Notes: generated from the sequence alone by a model not told the origin. A stretch of 49,363 nt of DNA from a candidate division KSB1 bacterium (GCA_034506335.1 JAPDPR010000021.1:1-49363), one strand, 5' to 3'. Positions 36,078 through 46,044 are shown, counted from the first letter of the stretch. Translations and numbers: made by a program.

Positions 36078-36449
36078 CTACGATTTCTTCTTCACGCCCA
36101 CGATGCGCCGGCGCCCACGGCGCGTGCGGGCGTTGGTGTGCGTGCGCTGGCCGCGCACCGGAAGATTACGGCGGTGCCGAAGCCCACGGTAGCAGCCAAT
36201 GTCCATCAACCGCTTGATGTTCATCGTCTCTTCCGCGCGCAGAGCGCCTTCCACCTTGTACTCCGCCGCAATGATGGAACGGATCTTCGCTGCATCATCG
36301 GGCGAAAGGTCCTTGACGCGAATGTCGGGGTTAACCCCAGCCTTGGCCAGAATCTTCCGCGACGAAGTTAGACCTATGCCATAGATGTAGGTCAGGGCTA
36401 TCTCGATTCGCTTCTCGCGCGGCAAGTCAATTCCAGCGATACGTGCCAA
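36078..36449 (-). CDS. rpsM: 30S ribosomal protein S13
   Basis: The 123-residue S13 starts with the universal [10 protein letters not shown], which fixes the initiation codon as a TTG at 36449, with GAGGAGG five bases upstream. The C-terminal [14 protein letters not shown] region contacts tRNA and 16S rRNA. It comes 33 bases after rpmJ. Confidence 0.97.
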   Translation of the reverse strand: MARIAGIDLPREKRIEIALTYIYGIGLTSSRKILAKAGVNPDIRVKDLSPDDAAKIRSIIAAEYKVEGALRAEETMNIKRLMDIGCYRGLRHRRNLPVRGQRTHTNARTRRGRRRIVGVKKKS

Positions 36450-36482
36450 AACGGCCTCCTCGAAAGAAAGTCACACCCTTGC

Positions 36483-36596
36483 TCAACCCTGCCGCTGCTT
36501 ATGGCGCGGGTTCTTGCAGATCACCATCACCACGCCCTTGCGCCGAACAATCTTGCAGCTCTCACAAATCTTCTTTACTGATGAACGCACTTTCAT
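36483..36596 (-). CDS. rpmJ: 50S ribosomal protein L36
   Basis: The 37-residue L36 was translated by hand from 36596 down to the TGA at 36483. It begins [14 protein letters not shown] and ends NPRHKQRQG, with the zinc ligands CxxC, a third Cys (MVICKNP) and a His, so it is the zinc-binding (C+) form. It lies between infA and rpsM, its usual place. Confidence 0.95.
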   Translation of the reverse strand: MKVRSSVKKICESCKIVRRKGVVMVICKNPRHKQRQG

Positions 36597-36632
36597 CGTT
36601 CTACTCCGACTCCACGCACCCGTCGCACCTGA

Positions 36633-36681
36633 CAGGCACAATGGCCTGCCCGTTGCTCCCTGAGATCCCCCTCATCTCAGG
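36633..36681 (-). other. Two stem-loops in the infA-rpmJ spacer
   Basis: Within the 95-base spacer there is a perfect 8-bp hairpin (CCTGAGAT/ATCTCAGG, 36659-36681) and a smaller one (CAGGC/GCCTG, 36633-36648). No T-run follows, so they are not terminators. They may be mRNA processing or protein-binding sites. Confidence 0.4.
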
Positions 36682-36691
36682 CTATGTGGCC

Positions 36692-36910
36692 TTACTTGTA
36701 CCGGTACGTAATCCGCCCCCGGGTCAAGTCGTACGGCGACAGTTCCACGGTCACCTTGTCACCCGGCAAAATCCTTATAAAGTGCATGCGCATTTTGCCG
36801 GAAATGTGCGCCAGCACCTGGTGACCGTTTTCCAACTCCACCCGGAATGCGGCGTTGGGCAACGTCTCAATGATTGTGCCGTCAACTCGTATCGGTTGCT
36901 CTTTGGCCAT
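36692..36910 (-). CDS. infA: Translation initiation factor IF-1
   Basis: The 72-residue IF-1 is an OB-fold protein starting [11 protein letters not shown] and containing [20 protein letters not shown]. It binds the 30S A site during initiation. The ATG at 36910 has CAGGAGGTCC directly upstream. It follows map after 18 bases. Confidence 0.97.
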   Translation of the reverse strand: MAKEQPIRVDGTIIETLPNAAFRVELENGHQVLAHISGKMRMHFIRILPGDKVTVELSPYDLTRGRITYRYK

Positions 36911-36928
36911 GGACCTCCTGCTCCACAA

Positions 36929-37675
36929 CTACTTGACCAGGTCTTCGGTCAGGATTAGCGGCTCACCGTCCGTGACGACAATCGTGTGTTCGAAGTGCGC
37001 CGACGGTAACCTGTCCTTCGTTACCACCGTCCAGCCGTCCGCAAGCGTGGTCACTTCGTGACTTCCCATGTTAACCATGGGCTCGATCGCCAAGACCATG
37101 CCTGGGCGCAGCCTTGGGCCTCGGTGAGGGGCGCCGAAGTTGGGCACCTGAGGTGGCTCGTGAAGGCTCCGGCCTATGCCGTGTCCCACCAGTGCCCTCA
37201 CCACGGAAAAACCTGCCTGCTCCACCGTGGTCTGTATGGCGTGCGAAATATCCGACAGCCGATTCCCCGCGCGCGCCCGAGCGATGCCCGCATACAGTGC
37301 CTCGCGCGTGGCGCGCAGCAGGCGCTCCTTCTCCGGTGAGATGTCCCCCACCGGGAACGTCCTGGACGCATCGGCGTAGTACCCAGCCATTTCTACGCCA
37401 ATATCGACCCCCACGATCTCCCCTTCACTCAAAACTCTTGCACCTGGGATACCGTGCACCACCTCTTCGTCAACGGACACGCAGATATGGGCCGGAAAGC
37501 CCATGTAGTTCTTGAACGCCGCCCGAGCCCCTCGTCCCAACAGGAAGCGCGCCACCTCCTGATCCAGCACTTCGGTGCGTAGCCCAGGCCTGATCAGCGA
37601 CTCTGCCAGCTCCAGCGCTTCTGCAACCAGTCTCCCACATGCCCGCAGGAGCTCGATCTCGCGCTGAGTCCTCAG
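36929..37675 (-). CDS. map: Methionine aminopeptidase, type I, non-canonical start
   Basis: This M24-family peptidase of about 248 residues removes the initiator Met. Metal ligands lie in GVDIGVEMAGYYAD (two Asp), GHGIG (His), LAIEPM (Glu) and EHTIVV (Glu). The conserved N-terminal segment TQREIELLRACGRLVAEAL precedes the first ATG/GTG/TTG in the frame (GTG at 37570), so a canonical start would delete about 35 conserved residues. Back to the in-frame stop at 37733 no ATG, GTG or TTG exists. The most likely start is CTG at 37675, overlapping the adk stop as CTGA, like the ATGA/GTGA junctions elsewhere here; an ATC at 37681 is the alternative. Confidence 0.85.
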   Translation of the reverse strand: MRTQREIELLRACGRLVAEALELAESLIRPGLRTEVLDQEVARFLLGRGARAAFKNYMGFPAHICVSVDEEVVHGIPGARVLSEGEIVGVDIGVEMAGYYADASRTFPVGDISPEKERLLRATREALYAGIARARAGNRLSDISHAIQTTVEQAGFSVVRALVGHGIGRSLHEPPQVPNFGAPHRGPRLRPGMVLAIEPMVNMGSHEVTTLADGWTVVTKDRLPSAHFEHTIVVTDGEPLILTEDLVK

Positions 37676-38340
37676 CGCGATGTTGTGCTCATACCTGCCC
37701 GCTGCACCGCCTCCAGAATAGCCCTGTGCACCTCAGCGATCGACCGGTCCCCCTGGATGGCACATAGCTTCCCCTGCTTCTCGTAGTATTTCCGCACCGG
37801 TTCGGTTTGCCGCGCATACACGCGCAGACGTTCGCGCACGGTCTCCTCATTATCGTCCGCGCGCTGCACAAGGGCCCCTCCGCATTTGGGGCACACACCC
37901 GTACGCGCCGGCTCGTCGCTGAGCAAGTTATACACGGTCCCACAGGTTGCGCAGACCCTCCGGCTGCTGAGGCGTCTGACAATCTCCGCCTCCGGAACCT
38001 CCAAAAGCACTACAAGGTCGACGGTCTTGCCCTTTGCGCCCAATAGTCGGTCAAGAGCCTCAGCCTGCGCAACCGTACGGGGGAAGCCGTCCAGGATAAA
38101 ACCCCTGGCGCAATCATCTGCTGCCAGACGCTCCTCAACTACTCGAACCATGAGCGCATCAGGGACCAACTTCCCCTCGGCCATCACCCCTTCCACCTCT
38201 TTGCCCAGTGGCGTCCTCTGTGCCACCGCCTCGCGCAGCATGTCGCCTGTAGAGATATGGGCTACGCCAAGCTCGGTGGCAAGCAGACTAGCCTGGGTTC
38301 CCTTGCCGGTGCCGGGTGCACCGAGCATGATGACGCGCAT
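37672..38340 (-). CDS. adk: Adenylate kinase
   Basis: The 222-residue kinase converts AMP and ATP to two ADP. The P-loop GAPGTGKGT covers residues 7-15. The LID domain is of the long, zinc-binding type with C130, C133, C150 and C153. The gene sits between secY and map as in many bacteria. The tail GMSTTSR extends slightly into the overlap with map. Confidence 0.97.
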   Translation of the reverse strand: MRVIMLGAPGTGKGTQASLLATELGVAHISTGDMLREAVAQRTPLGKEVEGVMAEGKLVPDALMVRVVEERLAADDCARGFILDGFPRTVAQAEALDRLLGAKGKTVDLVVLLEVPEAEIVRRLSSRRVCATCGTVYNLLSDEPARTGVCPKCGGALVQRADDNEETVRERLRVYARQTEPVRKYYEKQGKLCAIQGDRSIAEVHRAILEAVQRAGMSTTSR

Positions 38341-38371
38341 GGTCTGGTGCCGCTCCCACTCACCGTGCGCT

Positions 38372-39745
38372 TCACATGCGCCGGCGCCCTTTGATTCTGC
38401 CAGTCTTCAAGAACCCATCATAGTGACGCATCAACAGGTGCGACTCTACCTGCTGCAGCGTGTCCAACACCACACCCACCACAATCAGCAACGAAGTGCC
38501 ACCATAGAATGAAGCAAAGTCATACGACACGTTGGACACCTTGGTCAAGAAGTAGGGGAATATGGCCACGATAGCCAGCGCGATCGACCCCGGCAAAGTG
38601 ATGCGCGTCAGGATGTGGTCTATGAACTCACTGGTCTTGGCACCGGGTCGCACACCTGGAATAAACCCGCCATACTTCTTCATGTTGTCGGCCACGTCCA
38701 CCGGGTTAAAGGCAATCGCAGTGTAGAAGTAGGTGAAGAAGACGATGAGCAACCCGTAGATCAGCCAGTACACGACCGACGTGGCAGAAAACATGTTGTT
38801 CAGAGACTCCACAAACCCGCTCTTCGGCAAAAAGGTGTGGATCGTCTGGGGCACAAAGAGAATCGATTGCGCAAAGATGATGGGCATGACGCCTGCCGTA
38901 TTCACTCGCAGCGGCAAATGGGTGCTCTGCCCCCCGTAGATCTTGCGTCCAATGATGCGTTTTGCGTACTGGACCGGTATCTTACGGGTGCCTTGCGTCA
39001 ATGCGACGGTGGCGGCTACGGTTCCCACAAAGACAGCGATGAGCAAAACCTCGGTCAAGAGCCCCCTGTTGCCGGCTAGAGCCTGCTGAATCTCATTAAA
39101 GATCGAGTTGGGGAACCTGGCGATGATGCCGATGAAAATGATGAGCGAAATGCCATTCCCGATTCCGCGCTCAGTGATCTGCTCCCCTAGCCACATGATC
39201 AGCACCGTGCCGGCCGCTAAGGTAAGCATAGTCAGGAAAGTAAAGAGAATGATCTGTCCTGTCGTGTCGGCCGAGACCACGCGGAGCAAGATGCGCTCAC
39301 CTGTTTTGGTGGTAGTTTCCACCGGCGGAATTGAGCGCAGAAAGACTGAGACGCCATACGCCTGGAAAGCGGAGATAAGCACCGTGCCGTAGCGCGTGTA
39401 CTGCGTTATCTTCTTGCGCCCCGCTTCTCCCTCCTTTTGCAGTTTCTGGAAGTACGGGACCACCGCCCCCAGCAACTGCAAGATGATTGAGGCAGAGATG
39501 TACGGCATGATGCCCAGAGCAAAGACCGTGGCGCGCTTGAGTGCCCCACCTGCGAAAAGGTCATAGAGCCCAAGGAGTCCGCCTCCACCCATCGCCGAGT
39601 CGATGTAGGCAGTCAAGGCAGGACCGCTCACCATGGGGATGGGCACGTGACCACCAATTCGGTAGACCACCAGGATGCCAAGCGTGAAAAGAATCTTCCG
39701 CTTCAGCTCCGGGATCTTGAAGGCGCTCTGGAATTCCCTGATCAT
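38372..39745 (-). CDS. secY: Protein translocase subunit SecY
   Basis: The 457-residue channel protein has ten predicted membrane helices, the plug region after helix 1, and the long cytoplasmic loops with typical motifs [15 protein letters not shown] ([15 protein letters not shown]) and [13 protein letters not shown]. It forms the Sec channel with SecE and SecG. The ATG at 39745 overlaps the rplO stop as ATGA. Confidence 0.97.
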   Translation of the reverse strand: MIREFQSAFKIPELKRKILFTLGILVVYRIGGHVPIPMVSGPALTAYIDSAMGGGGLLGLYDLFAGGALKRATVFALGIMPYISASIILQLLGAVVPYFQKLQKEGEAGRKKITQYTRYGTVLISAFQAYGVSVFLRSIPPVETTTKTGERILLRVVSADTTGQIILFTFLTMLTLAAGTVLIMWLGEQITERGIGNGISLIIFIGIIARFPNSIFNEIQQALAGNRGLLTEVLLIAVFVGTVAATVALTQGTRKIPVQYAKRIIGRKIYGGQSTHLPLRVNTAGVMPIIFAQSILFVPQTIHTFLPKSGFVESLNNMFSATSVVYWLIYGLLIVFFTYFYTAIAFNPVDVADNMKKYGGFIPGVRPGAKTSEFIDHILTRITLPGSIALAIVAIFPYFLTKVSNVSYDFASFYGGTSLLIVVGVVLDTLQQVESHLLMRHYDGFLKTGRIKGRRRM

Positions 39746-40182
39746 AGCACCGTCACCTTCCCGCCCGCACTCTCGATTTTTTCTCTGGCGGACTTGCTGA
39801 ACGCGTGAGCCGACACTTCCAAGGGGCGAGTGACCTCACCGGTGCCGAGGATCTTCACCGGCACTGTCTTCTTCTTGATGAGCCCTCTCTCGTGGAGCAC
39901 TTTCGGATCAACTGTGGTGACCGACTCCAACCGGGCCAGGTCGCGAAGGTTCACCACCTGATACTCCTGTTTGAACGGGTTAGTGAATCCGCGCTTTGGT
40001 ACCCGTCGCTGGAGTGGCATTTGGCCGCCCTCAAACCAGGCGCGATGCTTGGCACCCGACCGAGAGTGTTGGCCCTTGTGGCCGCGGCCGGAGGTACCGC
40101 CGTGCCCCGATGCATCGCCTCGTCCCAGACGTTTTCGCTGCTTTCGTGATCCTGCAGGTGGTTTTAGTCGCGATAGATTCAT
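39742..40182 (-). CDS. rplO: 50S ribosomal protein L15
   Basis: The 146-residue L15 has the Gly/Arg-rich start ([26 protein letters not shown]) and the [17 protein letters not shown] region. It is 58 bases after rpmD and four-base coupled to secY, the standard spc order. Confidence 0.97.
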   Translation of the reverse strand: MNLSRLKPPAGSRKQRKRLGRGDASGHGGTSGRGHKGQHSRSGAKHRAWFEGGQMPLQRRVPKRGFTNPFKQEYQVVNLRDLARLESVTTVDPKVLHERGLIKKKTVPVKILGTGEVTRPLEVSAHAFSKSAREKIESAGGKVTVL

Positions 40183-40240
40183 CGTTCCTCAATCTCGCTT
40201 ATGGCGCAACTTTGCTGCGCGGCTCCAAGGGTAAGCAGCG

Positions 40241-40432
40241 CTACAGCTCCTGGACATTCACCAAATGGCTCACCTTGGCGATCATGCCGCGGATCTGTGG
40301 CGTGTCGCTGTGCTCAACACTCTGGTGAAGCTTCCGCAACCCCAACGCCCTCACGGTGAGCTTCTGTCGCCAGTGCCTGCCAATCGTGCTGCGCACCAAG
40401 GTTACCCGCAGTTTTTTCGTCTTCTTTGTCAT
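40241..40432 (-). CDS. rpmD: 50S ribosomal protein L30
   Basis: The 63-residue L30 ([19 protein letters not shown]...) has the conserved LVRS-IGR and [12 protein letters not shown] segments. The start was set at the ATG at 40432 by homology; an ATG at 40459 would add nine residues and overlap rpsE. The ribosome site for either is weak. Confidence 0.92.
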   Translation of the reverse strand: MTKKTKKLRVTLVRSTIGRHWRQKLTVRALGLRKLHQSVEHSDTPQIRGMIAKVSHLVNVQEL

Positions 40433-40451
40433 CGCCTTATCCGCCGCCCGT

Positions 40452-40985
40452 CTACTCATTCTGCGCTTCAACCGTTGCTTCGTCGAGCCCAAAAAGCTGT
40501 CTCAAGCTCATGTCACGCCTCTTGGCTACCATACGAGCGTCGACCAGCTTGCTCAAAGCCACCATGGTGGCTTTGACCACGTTGTGAGGATTTGACGACC
40601 CCAGCGACTTGGTCAACACATCACGCACGCCTGCCGCCTCCATAATAGCGCGCACGGCGCCGCCCGCGATGACGCCTGTGCCAGGAGAGGCTGGGCGCAA
40701 GAGAACCTTGCCGGCACCATACTTGCCGATGACCAGGTGGGGAATAGTCGAACCCACTATCGGCACCCGCATGATGTTCTTCTTGGCGGCCTCAGACCCT
40801 TTGGCAATGGCATCGGTCACCTCGTTGGCCTTTCCCAGGCCTACGCCCACATGCCCTTTGCCATCTCCGACTACGACGATGGCGTTGAAGCTAAAGCGAC
40901 GCCCGCCCTTGACCACCTTGGCCACGCGGTTGACGTGCACTACCTGCTCTTTCAGGTCCAATTCACTCGGGTTGATGCGCTCCAA
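40452..40985 (-). CDS. rpsE: 30S ribosomal protein S5
   Basis: The 177-residue S5 has the double-stranded RNA-binding domain ([27 protein letters not shown]) and the C-terminal [20 protein letters not shown] segment, both involved in translational accuracy. The start is a TTG at 40985 with AGGAGCGAGGT upstream; no ATG/GTG alternative precedes the conserved part. Confidence 0.97.
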   Translation of the reverse strand: MERINPSELDLKEQVVHVNRVAKVVKGGRRFSFNAIVVVGDGKGHVGVGLGKANEVTDAIAKGSEAAKKNIMRVPIVGSTIPHLVIGKYGAGKVLLRPASPGTGVIAGGAVRAIMEAAGVRDVLTKSLGSSNPHNVVKATMVALSKLVDARMVAKRRDMSLRQLFGLDEATVEAQNE

Positions 40986-41038
40986 ACCTCGCTCCTGCTC
41001 TTTGCCAGTTCATGATCTCCGACGCATGAGGAAGCCGC

Positions 41039-41410
41039 TCAAAATTGCAGTCCACCCTCACGCGCCCCATCGGCCAAAGCCTTCACCCGACCATGGTACA
41101 GATAGCCACCCCGGTCAAACACAACCTTGCTGATATTGAGCGCCTTGGCCTTGTCCGCAATCCCTTTGCCAACTACCTTTGCCACCTCAACTTTGCTCTT
41201 CGCCTCCCTTAGTGCCGGCCGAAGAGCCTCGGTCAAACTAGAAACTCCTGTCAGCACACGATGGGTGGTATCGTCCACCAGTTGGGCGTAGATGTGGCGG
41301 TTACTGCGGAAGACCACTAGCCTGGGACGCTCCGGGGTACCATAGATCCGTTTCCGAATGCGCTTCTTCTTCCTTGCCCGCGCCTCTGCCTTCAGATTCG
41401 CTTTCTTCAT
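41039..41410 (-). CDS. rplR: 50S ribosomal protein L18
   Basis: The 123-residue L18 binds 5S rRNA. It has a basic N-terminal tail ([16 protein letters not shown]), then [16 protein letters not shown] and the C-terminal [24 protein letters not shown]. It lies between rplF and rpsE. Confidence 0.97.
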   Translation of the reverse strand: MKKANLKAEARARKKKRIRKRIYGTPERPRLVVFRSNRHIYAQLVDDTTHRVLTGVSSLTEALRPALREAKSKVEVAKVVGKGIADKAKALNISKVVFDRGGYLYHGRVKALADGAREGGLQF

Positions 41411-41459
41411 CTCGCACTTGCGTTTTGTTCACCGTCTCATGACACTCTATCACCGCGCA

Positions 41460-41996
41460 TTATGCGCCACTCTTGCCAGCCTTCTTGCGCACATGCTCCC
41501 CTTCGTACCGGATCCCCTTGCCCTTGTACGGCTCAGGCGGCTTAAGGGACCGTACTTTGGCCGCCACCTGTCCCACCAACGCCTTATCGATGCCCTTGAC
41601 CACGATGTTGTTGGGGGTAGGCACCTCAAACGTGATGCCGGCCGGCGGCACGAATACCACAGGATGAGAAAAGCCCAGTTGCAGCTTCAGGCGCCCATTG
41701 ACCAACTCCGCACGATAACCGACGCCTACCACTTCCAGCCGCTTCTGGAACCCCTCAGTCACGCCCACGATCATGTTGGCAATGAGGGTCCGGAACAGCC
41801 CGTGCAGCGCTCTGCCGCGGGGCGCATCGGGGAGCACGTCCACTACCACCTTGCCGTCATTCACGGCGCAGGTGAGCTGTCCAGGGAGCTCCACCGCCAG
41901 CTCACCCTTGGGCCCCTTCGCTACCACCCGGTTGTCTGCGACCGTGACCGTGACGCCCGCAGGCACCGGAATGGGGACTTTGCCTACTCGTGACAC
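41460..41996 (-). CDS. rplF: 50S ribosomal protein L6
   Basis: The 178-residue L6 consists of two related domains, starting MSRVGKVPIPVPAGV and containing the C-terminal signature PEPYKGKGIRYEGE. It lies near the GTPase-factor site of the large subunit. The start is a GTG at 41996. Confidence 0.97.
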   Translation of the reverse strand: MSRVGKVPIPVPAGVTVTVADNRVVAKGPKGELAVELPGQLTCAVNDGKVVVDVLPDAPRGRALHGLFRTLIANMIVGVTEGFQKRLEVVGVGYRAELVNGRLKLQLGFSHPVVFVPPAGITFEVPTPNNIVVKGIDKALVGQVAAKVRSLKPPEPYKGKGIRYEGEHVRKKAGKSGA

Positions 41997-42021
41997 TTCA
42001 CTCTCCTACACTGAGCACTTT

Positions 42022-42420
42022 TCACCACACATAACAGAGCACTTCGCCGCCTACTCCGGCCTTGCGCGCCTGTTGGCCGGTCATCACCCCTTTGGAGGTG
42101 GAAAGGATAGCGATGCCCAAGTTGTTGAGCACCCGGGGTATCTCTGCGGCACCCACATATTTCCGCTGCCCGGGCTTGCTCACCCGCTCCAGTCCCGAGA
42201 TCACAGGTTCCTCGTTCTCATCGTAGCGCAAATAGATGCGCAGAATCCCTTGCTTACCGTCCTCTACCAGGACAAAGCTATGAATAAAATGCTGCTCCTG
42301 CAGGATGCGAGTGATCTCGGTCTTGAGACGCGAGGCCGGAATATCAACCTTCTTGTGCCCCGCGCGCAAGGCATTGCGAATCCTGGTCAGGTAGTCAGCG
42401 ATTGGATCGGTCATCGACAT
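42022..42420 (-). CDS. rpsH: 30S ribosomal protein S8
   Basis: The 132-residue S8 starts [17 protein letters not shown] and ends with [26 protein letters not shown]. It binds the central domain of 16S rRNA and in E. coli represses the spc operon. An ATG at 42414, two codons later, is an equally good start. Confidence 0.97.
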   Translation of the reverse strand: MSMTDPIADYLTRIRNALRAGHKKVDIPASRLKTEITRILQEQHFIHSFVLVEDGKQGILRIYLRYDENEEPVISGLERVSKPGQRKYVGAAEIPRVLNNLGIAILSTSKGVMTGQQARKAGVGGEVLCYVW

Positions 42421-42452
42421 CTATACTCTCCTCTTGCCCAAGGCCATGTCGC

Positions 42453-42638
42453 TCACCAGCTGGACTTGATGACACCCGGGATCATGCCCTGGCCGGCCAG
42501 TTCCCGAAAGCAGATGCGGCAAAGGCCAAACTTGCGCAGATAGCCACGTGGTCGACCACACCGGCTGCAACGATTGCGGTGACGCACTGCAAACTTCTGG
42601 GGTTTCTTCATCTTCGCGATGCACGATGTTCGGGCCAA
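42453..42638 (-). CDS. rpsN: 30S ribosomal protein S14, zinc type
   Basis: This 61-residue short S14 has the zinc motif CSRCG...CRIC, the type Z form. The start is a TTG at 42638 with AGGAGATC directly upstream. It lies between rplE and rpsH as expected. Confidence 0.96.
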   Translation of the reverse strand: MARTSCIAKMKKPQKFAVRHRNRCSRCGRPRGYLRKFGLCRICFRELAGQGMIPGVIKSSW

Positions 42639-42665
42639 GATCTCCTCTCCTTCCTTCGTCCTATC

Positions 42666-43226
42666 TCACGCTGCTTCTTTGCGCACAAAAGGCATACCGA
42701 AGGCTGCAAGCAGCTCGTAGGCTTCCTCATCGCTCTTGGCAGTGGTCACAATCGTGATGTCCATGCCCCTAATCTTTTCCACCTTGTCGTAGTTGATTTC
42801 GGGAAAGATAATCTGCTCCTTGATGCCGAGGGAATAGTTGCCACGGCCGTCAAAGGAGCGGTCCGAAAGCCCACGAAAGTCCCTTACGCGGGGCAGCGCT
42901 ATGCTGATGAGGCGGTCCAAGAACTCATACATGCGCCAGCCGCGCAGGGTGACGTAACACCCGATTGGGTTACCCGCGCGCAGTTTGAATGCAGAGATGG
43001 CCTTGCGAGCCCTGCTCATTGCCGGGCGCTGTCCGGCGATCAGCGCCATCTCGTCCATGGCCAGGTCCAAGAGCTTGCGGTTCTCCAGGGCATCACCCAC
43101 ACCCATGTTGAGCACAATTTTCTCCAGGCGGGGCACCTGCATCACGTTTTTGTACCCGAAACGTTTCATCAGATGAGGAACAATCTCCGTGCGATATTGT
43201 TCCAGTAACCTTGGTCTGTAGTCCAT
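42666..43226 (-). CDS. rplE: 50S ribosomal protein L5
   Basis: The 186-residue L5 has [10 protein letters not shown] near the N-terminus, then [18 protein letters not shown] and the C-terminal [20 protein letters not shown]. It binds 5S rRNA at the central protuberance. It is 19 bases after rplX. Confidence 0.97.
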   Translation of the reverse strand: MDYRPRLLEQYRTEIVPHLMKRFGYKNVMQVPRLEKIVLNMGVGDALENRKLLDLAMDEMALIAGQRPAMSRARKAISAFKLRAGNPIGCYVTLRGWRMYEFLDRLISIALPRVRDFRGLSDRSFDGRGNYSLGIKEQIIFPEINYDKVEKIRGMDITIVTTAKSDEEAYELLAAFGMPFVRKEAA

Positions 43227-43245
43227 AGCCTCTTCGGTCCGCCTT

Positions 43246-43623
43246 TTATGAGCTCTTTACCAGCATCTCGCCGCAGCTTTTGCAGTAGCGCACGCGCGTC
43301 GCCCGGCCAGTGCGGCTGTCAGTGATGACCTTGACGCCCACCTTGGTCGTCTCGTTGCATTTGGGGCAAATGACCATCACATTGGAAACATGGATCGGAG
43401 CCTCTTTCTCCACAATGCCGCCCTGCGGGTTCTGTTGGGACGGCCGCGTGTGCCGTTTGATAAAGTTGACTCCCTCCACGATCACGCGGTTCTTTTCGGG
43501 AAACACCTTCAGCACCCGACCGCGCTTGCCACGGTCGTCACCGGTGATCACCAGCACCATATCGTCTTTTCGTACGTGCATGTCCTGTTGCGCCTTTGCT
43601 TTTCCCTCTTTGCCGGTCTTCAC
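43246..43623 (-). CDS. rplX: 50S ribosomal protein L24
   Basis: The 125-residue L24 has a KOW motif ([22 protein letters not shown]) and HVSNVM. Near the C-terminus two CxxC pairs (CPKC and CKSC) suggest a zinc ribbon. The start is a GTG at 43623 overlapping the rplN stop as GTGA; the conserved protein begins about 14 residues later at MHVRKDD, so this N-terminus is slightly longer than usual. Confidence 0.96.
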   Translation of the reverse strand: MKTGKEGKAKAQQDMHVRKDDMVLVITGDDRGKRGRVLKVFPEKNRVIVEGVNFIKRHTRPSQQNPQGGIVEKEAPIHVSNVMVICPKCNETTKVGVKVITDSRTGRATRVRYCKSCGEMLVKSS

Positions 43624-43988
43624 AGCACTTCAGAGGCAAGGGAGACGATCTTCAGAAACTGCTTGTCGCGCAGCTCGCGTGCCACTGGGCCAAAGATGCG
43701 CGTCCCTTTTGGCTCGCCAGCGTCATTTATCAACACGGCGGCGTTCTCGTCAAAGCGGATGTATGAACCATCGGGGCGCCGTGTCTCCTTCTTGGTGCGT
43801 ACAATCACTGCTTTGCTCAGATCGCCTTTCTTGACGCTACCCCCGGGGAGCGCCGACTTGACAGTCACGACGATGACATCGCCCACGGTCGCATAGCGAC
43901 GCTTACTGCCGCCGAGGATGCGGATACACATGACGCGCTTGGCGCCAGTGTTGTCTGCCACATTGAGCCGTGTGTACGTCTGGATCAT
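43620..43988 (-). CDS. rplN: 50S ribosomal protein L14
   Basis: The 122-residue L14 starts [18 protein letters not shown] and contains [18 protein letters not shown] and [13 protein letters not shown]. It lies at the subunit interface. It has the standard length and position, 40 bases after rpsQ. Confidence 0.98.
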   Translation of the reverse strand: MIQTYTRLNVADNTGAKRVMCIRILGGSKRRYATVGDVIVVTVKSALPGGSVKKGDLSKAVIVRTKKETRRPDGSYIRFDENAAVLINDAGEPKGTRIFGPVARELRDKQFLKIVSLASEVL

Positions 43989-44028
43989 TGCTCACACTTT
44001 CCTGTACTATCGCTGTCCGATGAGGTCA

Positions 44029-44316
44029 CTACTTCGCCTTTTCCAAAATCTCCACCAATCTCCACCGCTTGCGGCGACTGAGGGGCCTGGTCTCCATAAT
44101 GAGAACCTTGTCACCCACGTGACTCTCGTTGCCTTCGTCGTGGCACATGAAGGTAGACGTGCGCGTCACATACTTCTCGTACTGTGGGTGTTTAACACGC
44201 CTCGTCACGGCCACCACCCGGCTCTTGTTCATTTTGTCGGAGACCACCACTCCAATCTTCGTCTTGCGCGCGCCTCGCTCTGCCACTTCTAACTCCACAA
44301 AATGTGTCTGTTGCAC
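44029..44316 (-). CDS. rpsQ: 30S ribosomal protein S17
   Basis: This 95-residue S17 is an OB-fold protein with [15 protein letters not shown] and [28 protein letters not shown]. The start is a GTG at 44316 with AGGGACTAAC upstream. It follows rpmC after 19 bases. Confidence 0.96.
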   Translation of the reverse strand: MQQTHFVELEVAERGARKTKIGVVVSDKMNKSRVVAVTRRVKHPQYEKYVTRTSTFMCHDEGNESHVGDKVLIMETRPLSRRKRWRLVEILEKAK

Positions 44317-44335
44317 GTTAGTCCCTGTGCCGAAA

Positions 44336-44545
44336 TCAGCTCTTCGGTTTCCTTATGCCCAGCTCGTATTCGCGCAACACCGTCTTCAGTCGCGCGATGT
44401 CCTTACGCAGAAAGCGGATCTTCAGTGGATTATCCAGCTGGTGCGTGGCATGCTGAAAGCGGAGGTTATGCAACTCCTCCACTGCCTCTTCCAGGCGCAG
44501 CTTGAGTTCCTCCACTGGCAGCTGCTTGATTTCCTCCATCTTCAT
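44336..44545 (-). CDS. rpmC: 50S ribosomal protein L29
   Basis: The 69-residue L29 is a helical hairpin, [18 protein letters not shown] followed by the signature [14 protein letters not shown]. It sits near the exit tunnel. It is three bases after rplP, so translation is probably coupled. Confidence 0.96.
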   Translation of the reverse strand: MKMEEIKQLPVEELKLRLEEAVEELHNLRFQHATHQLDNPLKIRFLRKDIARLKTVLREYELGIRKPKS

Positions 44546-44548
44546 TGC

Positions 44549-44968
44549 TCACGCTCCGTACTCGGCTCGGGCCACTACTTTTGTCCTGATGGGCAGCTTG
44601 TGGGCCGCCAGGCGCAATGCCTCGCGTGCCAAATCTTCCGAAACACCCTCCAGCTCAAAGAGGATGCGACCCGGCTTTACCACGGCCACCCAGTATTCAG
44701 GGGCACCTTTCCCCTTACCCATGCGGGTTTCGGCCGGCTTCTTCGTCACCGGTTTGTCAGGGAAGATGCGGATCCAGACTCGCCCACCTCGCTTGATGTG
44801 GCGCGTCATGGCTATACGGGCGGCCTCGATCTGGCGCTGGGTAATCCACGCCGGCTCCAGCGCCTTGAGCCCAAAATGGCCAAAGGTGAGGGTCGCCCCT
44901 CGCGTGGCGATGCCCTTCATGCGACCACGCTGCTGTTTGCGCCACTTTGTGCGCTTTGGCATCAACAT
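44549..44968 (-). CDS. rplP: 50S ribosomal protein L16
   Basis: The 139-residue L16 starts [19 protein letters not shown] and includes [26 protein letters not shown]. It helps position A-site tRNA. It follows rpsC after 23 bases. Confidence 0.98.
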   Translation of the reverse strand: MLMPKRTKWRKQQRGRMKGIATRGATLTFGHFGLKALEPAWITQRQIEAARIAMTRHIKRGGRVWIRIFPDKPVTKKPAETRMGKGKGAPEYWVAVVKPGRILFELEGVSEDLAREALRLAAHKLPIRTKVVARAEYGA

Positions 44969-44991
44969 AGGTTACCGTCTCCGTGTGCGTC

Positions 44992-45642
44992 TCAACTATG
45001 TTCCGTGGCGCCTGGGGCGCCCAATACTTCACCCTTGCAGATCCACACTTTCACGCCCACCGTGCCATAGGTGGTGCGCGCCACTGCGCGCGCAAAGTCG
45101 ATGTCGGCGCGGAAGGTGTGCAGCGGGATTCTCCCTTCGCGGTACTGCTCGGTGCGCGCCATCTCCGCACCACCCAGTCTGCCAGAGCAGATGATGCGCA
45201 CACCTTCGGCGCCCATGCGCATCGTGGACATGATCGCGCGCTTCATGGCCTTGCGGAACGAGACCTTGGCGACCAATTGGCTCGCGACATTCTCTGCCAC
45301 AAGGTAGGCATCCAACTCCGGCCGCTTGATCTCCTGGATGTTGACGTGTACTTCCGTCTTGGTCAGGCGCTCCAGCTCCTCTTTGATCTTGTCTACTTCC
45401 GCGCCCTTGCGGCCGATGACGATGCCCGGGCGCGCCGTGTGAATGGTGATCTTAATGTGCTTGGCCGTGCGCTCAATCTCAATCTTGGAAATGCCTGCGC
45501 GCTGCAGCCGGTTCATGATGTACTTTCTGAGGAGCAGGTCCTCCGCCAGCTTGTTGGCAAAGTCGCGCTCGTCGAACCAGTTTGACTCCCAGGTGCGGGT
45601 GATCCCTATCCGCATGCCAATTGGATTCGCCTTCTGTCCCAA
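44992..45642 (-). CDS. rpsC: 30S ribosomal protein S3
   Basis: The 216-residue S3 has a KH domain ([19 protein letters not shown]) and the C-terminal [23 protein letters not shown] region at the mRNA entry site. The universal MGQK start fixes the initiation codon as a TTG at 45642, with AGGAGAG upstream. It lies 42 bases after rplV. Confidence 0.97.
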   Translation of the reverse strand: MGQKANPIGMRIGITRTWESNWFDERDFANKLAEDLLLRKYIMNRLQRAGISKIEIERTAKHIKITIHTARPGIVIGRKGAEVDKIKEELERLTKTEVHVNIQEIKRPELDAYLVAENVASQLVAKVSFRKAMKRAIMSTMRMGAEGVRIICSGRLGGAEMARTEQYREGRIPLHTFRADIDFARAVARTTYGTVGVKVWICKGEVLGAPGATEHS

Positions 45643-45684
45643 ACTCTCCTCCTGCTGGTGATCAGGTTAATGATCTGCGGACAC

Positions 45685-46044
45685 TCATGCGCTGGCCTGG
45701 TTGGCTGTGTCCGCCACGACAATGCGCACGTGGCAGGTGCGCTTGCGGATCCTGCTGGCCCGGCCCATCGAGCCGGCGCGATAGCGGCGCAGAGTGAATC
45801 CGGCGTTCACCTGAACCTCTTTCACGAAGAGCTCCTGTGGGGCAAGTTTTGCCCCTTCGTCGGTATTCATGAGGTTAGCCACTGCCGACCGAAGCGCTTT
45901 CTCCAGCGGTCGCGACGCCGCCTTCGGGCTAAAGTGCAAGATATTTAGCGCCTCCTCAACGCCCCGGCCGCGGATAAGATCGGCAACCTGTCGCATCTTC
46001 CGTGGCGACGTGCGCAGGTATTTAGCTATGCAACGTGCTTCCAT
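45685..46044 (-). CDS. rplV: 50S ribosomal protein L22
   Basis: The 119-residue L22 has AKYLRTSPRKMRQVADLIRG near the N-terminus and the hairpin segment RRYRAGSMGRASRIRKRTCHV that lines the exit tunnel and is a macrolide-resistance site in other bacteria. It follows rpsS after 30 bases. Confidence 0.97.
   Translation of the reverse strand: MEARCIAKYLRTSPRKMRQVADLIRGRGVEEALNILHFSPKAASRPLEKALRSAVANLMNTDEGAKLAPQELFVKEVQVNAGFTLRRYRAGSMGRASRIRKRTCHVRIVVADTANQASA

Noticed and set aside
37570..37735. A frameshift at the start of map
   Set aside because: The conserved N-terminal sequence is continuous in one frame up to the adk overlap, and no neighbouring frame offers an ATG that would join it.
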